Shown one piece after another: positions 59,526-64,000 of a stretch of DNA of 64,000 bases (its first letter is position 1; the number at the start of each line of letters is the position of its first letter). Origin of the DNA: Oceanimonas aquatica (GTDB lineage Bacteria > Pseudomonadota > Gammaproteobacteria > Enterobacterales > Aeromonadaceae); the NCBI RefSeq assembly GCF_030732065.1, contig NZ_JAVBHX010000008.1, forward strand, positions 62,001-126,000. Reading direction: 5' to 3'. The notes below the pieces were generated by a model. The model saw only the letters and a program-made list of their open reading frames with translations. It was not told where the DNA came from and searched no databases. A program made the translations under genes and the position numbers.

Positions 59526-61257
59526 CGGCTGCCTCCTGTCCTGCCAGCTGGAATTGTTCTTCGGTGGCCGCATCGGGGCGAATGTTGAGCAGTTGCAGGG
59601 CCCCGCTCATCACCTCGGCAAACACCGGGGCCGCCACCTGGCCGCCGTAATACTGATCGCCCTGGGGCTCGTTGATCACCACCACCATGGCCAGACGCGG
59701 ATCGCTGAGCGGCGCCACGCCGGCAAACAGCCCCACATAATCGCTGCCGTAACCACCGGCAATGGCCTTGCGCGAGGTGCCGGTCTTGCCGCCCACCCGG
59801 TAGCCGGCAATGGCGGCGTTGGTGGCGGTACCGCCCGGCTTTACCACGCTTTCCAGCATGTGCAGCACCGCCTCGGCATGACGCCGGGGAATCACCTGCT
59901 CAGCCGCGGGCGGCTGGCTGCGCTTGATAATGCTCAGCGGGTGGCGCTCGCCACCGTTGGCCAGAATGGCGTAGGCCTGCGCCAGCTGCAGCGGCGTTAC
60001 CGTCACGCCGTAGCCAAACGACAGCGTGGCCTGCTCAATGTCGGACCAGCGCCGGCGCTGGGGTACCATGCCGGTGCTTTCACCCACCAGCCCCATGCCC
60101 GAGTCGATGCCCAGACCAAAGCGATAAAGGGTATCGAGCATCTGCGCCGGGGTTTCCTCCATGGCCATGCGCACCATGCCCATGTTGGAGGAGCGCTGCA
60201 GCACGGTTTCCACGCTGATGTTGCCCAGGTTACGGTGATCCGCCACCCGCTTGCCCCCCAGGCGCATCCAGCCCGGACTGGTGTCAATCATGCTGTCGGC
60301 CTTGACCACGCCGTTTTCCAGGGCGCTAACCACGATCAGTGGCTTGAGGGTGGAGCCGGGCTCATAAGTGTCGGTCACCGCCCGGTTGCGGGCGCGAAAG
60401 CCCTGATACTGGCTGCGGTTGTTGGGATTGAACGAAGGCGCATTGACCATGGCCAGTACTTCGCCGCTCTTGACGTCCAGCATCACCAATGAGGCCGAGG
60501 TGGCCCTGTGATATTCAAAGGCGCGCTTGAGCGAGCGGTAGGCCAGGGCCTGAATGCGCTGATCGATGGTCAGCTCAATGTGGTTGGCTTCCCGGGCTTG
60601 TGCCACCACCCCCAGATCCTCGATTACCCGGCCAAGCCTGTCCTTGCGCACCTTGCGCTCACCGGGCAGGGCGGTGAGCCAGTCGTTAAAGGCCCGCTCT
60701 ATGCCCTCGATGCCGGCGCCGTCGATATTGGTCATGCCCACCAGGTGGGCGTTGATCTCGCCGGTGGGATAAAAGCGCCGCTCTTCCGGACGCAGGTGCA
60801 CGCCGGGCAGGCGCAGCTTGCGAATGTACTCGGCCACCGCCGGCGTGACCTGGCGTTGCAGATAGACAAAACGACGTTTGGGATCCTGCACGCGTCCCAG
60901 CAGGGTATCGTGGGGTACGCCCAGCACTTCGGCCAGGGCCAGCCAGGCCTGTTCCTTGTCGAGGCTGTGGGCATCGTGGATCTGCTTGGGATCCGCCCAT
61001 ACCGCCTGCACCGGTACCGACACCGCCAGCTCCTCGCCGTTGCGATCCATGATCATGCCGCGGGAGGTATTGCTGACCGCGGTGGAGCGCAGGGAGCGCA
61101 TGTCCCCTTCCAGCCGCAGCCGATCCGGCGAGATCACCTGGATCCAGGCGGCCCGGGCAAAGAGGGCGAAAAAGGCCAGCAGGATCACGCCGCAGGTGAA
61201 ATAAAACCGTCCGCGGGCCAGCATGGGCTCCTTTTTCCTTTGTCTGCGCCAGCTCAT
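59509..61257 (-). CDS. ftsI: Septal transpeptidase FtsI (PBP3)
   Basis: Class B penicillin-binding protein that cross-links septal peptidoglycan. In 582 residues: one membrane helix (about 18-38), a pedestal domain (RGMIMDRNGEELAVS), and the transpeptidase with STLK active Ser302 (EPGSTLKP), SSN (356-358) and KTGTS. These match E. coli PBP3 motif spacing (Ser307). The start overlaps the ftsL stop by 4 bp. Confidence 0.98.
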   Translation of the reverse strand: MSWRRQRKKEPMLARGRFYFTCGVILLAFFALFARAAWIQVISPDRLRLEGDMRSLRSTAVSNTSRGMIMDRNGEELAVSVPVQAVWADPKQIHDAHSLDKEQAWLALAEVLGVPHDTLLGRVQDPKRRFVYLQRQVTPAVAEYIRKLRLPGVHLRPEERRFYPTGEINAHLVGMTNIDGAGIEGIERAFNDWLTALPGERKVRKDRLGRVIEDLGVVAQAREANHIELTIDQRIQALAYRSLKRAFEYHRATSASLVMLDVKSGEVLAMVNAPSFNPNNRSQYQGFRARNRAVTDTYEPGSTLKPLIVVSALENGVVKADSMIDTSPGWMRLGGKRVADHRNLGNISVETVLQRSSNMGMVRMAMEETPAQMLDTLYRFGLGIDSGMGLVGESTGMVPQRRRWSDIEQATLSFGYGVTVTPLQLAQAYAILANGGERHPLSIIKRSQPPAAEQVIPRRHAEAVLHMLESVVKPGGTATNAAIAGYRVGGKTGTSRKAIAGGYGSDYVGLFAGVAPLSDPRLAMVVVINEPQGDQYYGGQVAAPVFAEVMSGALQLLNIRPDAATEEQFQLAGQEAAVVPHT

Positions 61258-61565
61258 GGTTGCATCACCAATTTTTCCTTGCCCGGCTCGGGCCGCTTCA
61301 TGCCCAGTTTTTCCCGGGCCAGGGCCTCGATTCGGCTGTGCTCCATCAGGGTATTTTGCTCAAGCAGCAGGTTGCGCCACTCGATGTCGAGCTTGTCCTG
61401 TTCGGCCATCAGCTCGTTGTATTCACTGGTCAGCTGCCGGGTACCGTGGGTGACCACGATCACCGTCATGGCCGACGCCACCGTGGTCACCGCCAGCAGC
61501 AGCAGCCATTTGTATCGCCACAGATCCCGCCCGATTTCCCGGGCCAGGTTGATGCGGCTGTCCAT
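61254..61565 (-). CDS. ftsL: Cell division protein FtsL
   Basis: Small bitopic divisome protein that pairs with FtsB and activates FtsWI. In 103 residues: cytoplasmic tail with basic residues, one membrane helix (about 18-40), and a periplasmic coiled coil with heptads (LTSEYNELMAEQDKLDIEW, NLLLEQNTLMEHSRIEALA). Position between rsmH and ftsI is diagnostic. It overlaps rsmH by one base (TAATG) and ftsI by 4. Confidence 0.95.
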   Translation of the reverse strand: MDSRINLAREIGRDLWRYKWLLLLAVTTVASAMTVIVVTHGTRQLTSEYNELMAEQDKLDIEWRNLLLEQNTLMEHSRIEALAREKLGMKRPEPGKEKLVMQP

Positions 61566-62509
61566 TACTCGGTGCGCTCCAGCCGCTCCGCCACCCGCAG
61601 CACCGAGCTGCGTGCACGGGGGTTGGCGGCCACTTCCTCGGCCGACGGCTTCTGTGCCTTGCCCACGCTTTTCAGCGAGCGGCCGCCGGCCAGCTGGGCC
61701 TCGGTCAGGGGCAGGCCGGGGGGCACTTCGGGGCCTTTTTCGTGCTTGCGGATAAAGTGTTTGACCAGGCGGTCTTCCAGGGAATGGAAACTGATCACCG
61801 ACAGCCGGCCGCCGGTGGTAAGCACGGTCAGGGCACCATTCAGGGCCTGCTCGATCTCGTCCAGCTCGCTGTTGATGTAGATGCGAATGGCCTGAAAGCT
61901 GCGGGTGGCGGCGTGCTTGTTCTTTTCCTTGCTGGGGTTAACCCGGGCGATCATCTCCGCCAGCTGACGGGTTCGGCTCCAGGGCGTGGTCTGCCGATCA
62001 TGCACAATGGCCCGGGCAATCTTGCGGGCGTGTCGCTCTTCACCAAAGGTTTTCAATACCCAGGCGATGTCGTCGACGTCGGCATGATTGAGCCAGTCGG
62101 CGGCGCTCTGGCCGCTGGTGGGATCCATGCGCATGTCGAGGGGGCCGTCCTTCTGAAAACTGAAGCCACGCTCGGCTTCGTCCAGCTGGGGCGACGACAC
62201 GCCCAGGTCGAGCAAGACGCCATCGACCCGGCCGGTAAGGCCCTCGGCGGCCATCATGTCGGCCAGACCGGAAAAGGGGCCGTGCAGAATTCGAAAGCGG
62301 GGGTCATTGATTTGTTCGGCCACGGCAATGGCCGCCGGATCCCGGTCAATGGCCAGCAGCCGGCCATTCGGGCCCAGTTTGGAAAGAATATGGCGCGAGT
62401 GTCCGCCCCGGCCAAAGGTGCCGTCCACATAAATGCCGTCGGGGCGAATATTCAGACCGGCCACTGCTTCTTCCAGCAGTACGGTAATGTGTGCCTGTTG
62501 TTCACTCAT
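61565..62509 (-). CDS. rsmH: 16S rRNA m4C1402 methyltransferase
   Basis: SAM-dependent N4-methyltransferase acting on C1402 of 16S rRNA (MraW). The 314 residues (E. coli 313) begin with [13 protein letters not shown], then the SAM motif [36 protein letters not shown], and [15 protein letters not shown] near the C-terminus. It starts 2 bp after mraZ. Confidence 0.97.
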   Translation of the reverse strand: MSEQQAHITVLLEEAVAGLNIRPDGIYVDGTFGRGGHSRHILSKLGPNGRLLAIDRDPAAIAVAEQINDPRFRILHGPFSGLADMMAAEGLTGRVDGVLLDLGVSSPQLDEAERGFSFQKDGPLDMRMDPTSGQSAADWLNHADVDDIAWVLKTFGEERHARKIARAIVHDRQTTPWSRTRQLAEMIARVNPSKEKNKHAATRSFQAIRIYINSELDEIEQALNGALTVLTTGGRLSVISFHSLEDRLVKHFIRKHEKGPEVPPGLPLTEAQLAGGRSLKSVGKAQKPSAEEVAANPRARSSVLRVAERLERTE

Positions 62510-62511
62510 TG

Positions 62512-62970
62512 TTATAGCGAAAAGTCCCGCAATCGTTCCGATGAATCCCAGCCTTCGTCGGGAAGGGCCTGCAAATCATCGTTTATTTGTTGTTGCCAGC
62601 GGGCTTCGCTCCAGATTTCAAAGCGATTAAGCTGCCCTACCAGCATGATTTTTTTATCCAGCCCGGCGTGTTGCCGCAGCGGCGCCGGTACCAGAAAGCG
62701 TCCGTTGCCATCCAGTTCGCATTCGGCGGCATGCCCCAGCAGCAACCGCTGCAGGCGCCGCTCCTGAGGGTGGGTGCTCGACAGGCTGCGCAGCGTTTTT
62801 TCTACCAGTTCCCACTCGTTCAGCGGGTAAAGCAGCAGACAGGGATGGCTGATGTCGATGGTACATACCAACGAGCCGTCGCATTCGTCACGCAACGGCT
62901 CACGATATCGGGTTGGTATGGCCAGCCGCCCCTTGCTGTCCAGGCTGATGGCATGGGCACCGCGCAACAT
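62512..62970 (-). CDS. mraZ: Transcriptional regulator MraZ
   Basis: AbrB-like oligomeric DNA-binding protein and, in E. coli, repressor of the dcw promoter. The 152 residues hold two tandem SpoVT/AbrB-like domains with the DxxGR motifs [13 protein letters not shown] (11-23) and [13 protein letters not shown] (about 87-99). It is the first gene of the dcw cluster, with its binding repeats just upstream, implying autoregulation. Confidence 0.97.
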   Translation of the reverse strand: MLRGAHAISLDSKGRLAIPTRYREPLRDECDGSLVCTIDISHPCLLLYPLNEWELVEKTLRSLSSTHPQERRLQRLLLGHAAECELDGNGRFLVPAPLRQHAGLDKKIMLVGQLNRFEIWSEARWQQQINDDLQALPDEGWDSSERLRDFSL

Positions 62971-62995
62971 TCAGAGTCCCTGAAATTCTACTTTG

Positions 62996-63020
62996 TTCCA
63001 CAAAGATCCACTTTTTCCCA
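62996..63020 (-). promoter_or_regulatory. Predicted MraZ-binding repeats
   Basis: On the minus strand TGGGA, TGGAT and TGGAA (63020, 63010, 63000 as first bases) are spaced exactly 10 bp apart with five-base spacers. MraZ is known to bind TGGGN repeats separated by five bases. They lie just downstream of the predicted dcw promoter. Confidence 0.75.
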
Positions 63021-63028
63021 CGACGCCA

Positions 63029-63057
63029 AGTGTAAGGAGCGAATACCGGCATTTCAA
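63029..63057 (-). promoter_or_regulatory. dcw cluster promoter (Pmra)
   Basis: TTGAAA (63057-63052), 17-base spacer, TACACT (63034-63029) on the minus strand, giving a start near 63022 that overlaps the MraZ repeats. Confidence 0.6.
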
Positions 63058-63180
63058 GCAAGGAAATAGTTGCTCACGACAAAGGACGCTGTTGACCGGC
63101 ATATTCAAAAACACCAACGGCGGTCTGGCGGAAAAAGATAAGCGAAAAGAAAAATAAGAGGATGCCGGCGACATAACGAA

Positions 63181-63206
63181 ACAGCGCAGCCATAAGGCTG
63201 CGCTGT
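63181..63206 (-). terminator. Hairpin after rnpB, terminator without a clear T-run
   Basis: Eleven-base-pair stem ACAGCGCAGCC/GGCTGCGCTGT with a four-base loop, 10 bp past the rnpB 3' end. On the minus strand only a short, interrupted T-run follows, so termination efficiency is uncertain. Confidence 0.55.
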
Positions 63207-63215
63207 GGGGTAAAT

Positions 63216-63597
<382 letters not shown>

Positions 63598-63784
63598 GGC
63601 GCGCAGTGTAACCCAGGCCATCGCCCGGCGCCAGTCCCATTCATTCAACGGCGCTCATGGCCAAAAAGTGCCCGGGATCTCATTTTGACGAATTGCTGAT
63701 ACAACTGCTGGGGAGCCGTGCCGGAGCGCTCTATTATTGGTAATTCTCTTTTGAAACCCAATTGAACAATCAAGGACGATGACC

Positions 63785-64000
63785 ATGAAAATTGCCCACA
63801 AGGTCGGCTGGGCCGCCGCCGGCGTGCTGTTTTTAACCACGGGGGTACTGTCGGTGCTGCAGGCCACCCAGATGCGCGCCGCCCTGATGGATCAGACCCG
63901 GGCCGGCATCATGGAAACCAGCGACACCCTGGCCCGCCAGATCACCGGCTGGCTCAACGGCAAGCTGCAGCTGATCGATCTCACCGCCCAGCAGCTGGAT
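63785..64000 (+). CDS. Methyl-accepting chemotaxis protein, N-terminus (cut by window edge)
   Basis: An open frame of 72 codons running off the window. AAGGA lies eight bases before the ATG at 63785 (MKIAHKVGWAAAGVLFLTTG). A membrane helix (about 7-26) is followed by an extracytoplasmic helix with TRAGIMETSDTLARQITGWL, as in dCache-type chemoreceptors whose first helix precedes the ligand domain. The signalling domain is not visible, so a sensor kinase or cyclase with the same sensor is possible. Confidence 0.65.
   Translation, partial: MKIAHKVGWAAAGVLFLTTGVLSVLQATQMRAALMDQTRAGIMETSDTLARQITGWLNGKLQLIDLTAQQLD

Overview
The window looks like a core chromosomal segment of a GC-rich gammaproteobacterium. 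Gene order and protein sequences resemble Enterobacterales and Aeromonadales, and the mix with salt-related functions (ectoine hydrolase, OsmB, large secreted hydrolase) suggests a marine or halotolerant member of Aeromonadaceae such as Oceanimonas or Zobellella. That placement is inference; no search was run.

Layout. Bases 1-5.8 kb hold the sigma-E operon on the minus strand (rpoE-rseA-rseB-rseC-lepA-lepB-rnc, rnc cut by the window edge). Bases 5.9-9.2 kb hold nadB, ygfX-sdhE and ygfZ. Bases 9.2-16.7 kb are accessory: an AceR/AceI-like regulator and efflux pair, a dicarboxylate/amino-acid symporter, ectoine hydrolase doeA with its regulator doeX but no doeB beside them, an aminotransferase, then mutY-yggX. 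Three tandem tRNA-Phe genes, a predicted outer-membrane protein, a cold-shock gene, two MFS transporters and an Hfq-like paralogue follow. dapA (21.7-22.6 kb) has a leader that reads as a complete transcription attenuator. Then come rsmC, three tandem tRNA-Leu(CAG), an RlmCD-like methyltransferase, a phage-like orphan gene, tRNA-Leu(CAA), an RDD protein, lptFG, and pepA-holC-valS. Bases 34.9-42.2 kb are mixed: CAP-domain protein, osmB, a gene split by an in-frame stop, a large lipoprotein hydrolase, plsC-rraB, a chemoreceptor and a signalling-less paralogue of it. From 63.0 down to 42.4 kb the minus strand carries the whole division and cell-wall cluster (mraZ-rsmH-ftsL-ftsI-murE-murF-mraY-murD-ftsW-murG-murC-ddl-ftsQ-ftsA-ftsZ), then lpxC and secA. 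RNase P RNA and the start of another chemoreceptor close the window.

How they work together. The dcw genes make lipid II precursors and the divisome and are packed with 1-41 bp overlaps, implying translational coupling. RseA/RseB/RseC tune RpoE, which responds to envelope damage; LptF/LptG, LpxC, PlsC and SecA also build the envelope.

The best candidate for something undescribed is the dapA leader. A perfect -35 promoter precedes a 22-residue peptide with five AAA lysine codons, and three mutually exclusive RNA pairings end in an intrinsic terminator just before dapA. This is the textbook architecture of ribosome-mediated attenuation, here apparently sensing lysine, and the DapA itself resembles alphaproteobacterial enzymes. 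Secondary leads are a 40-codon ORF overlapping the secA start, the divergent Hfq paralogue, doeA without doeB, and the sensor-only chemoreceptor paralogue.
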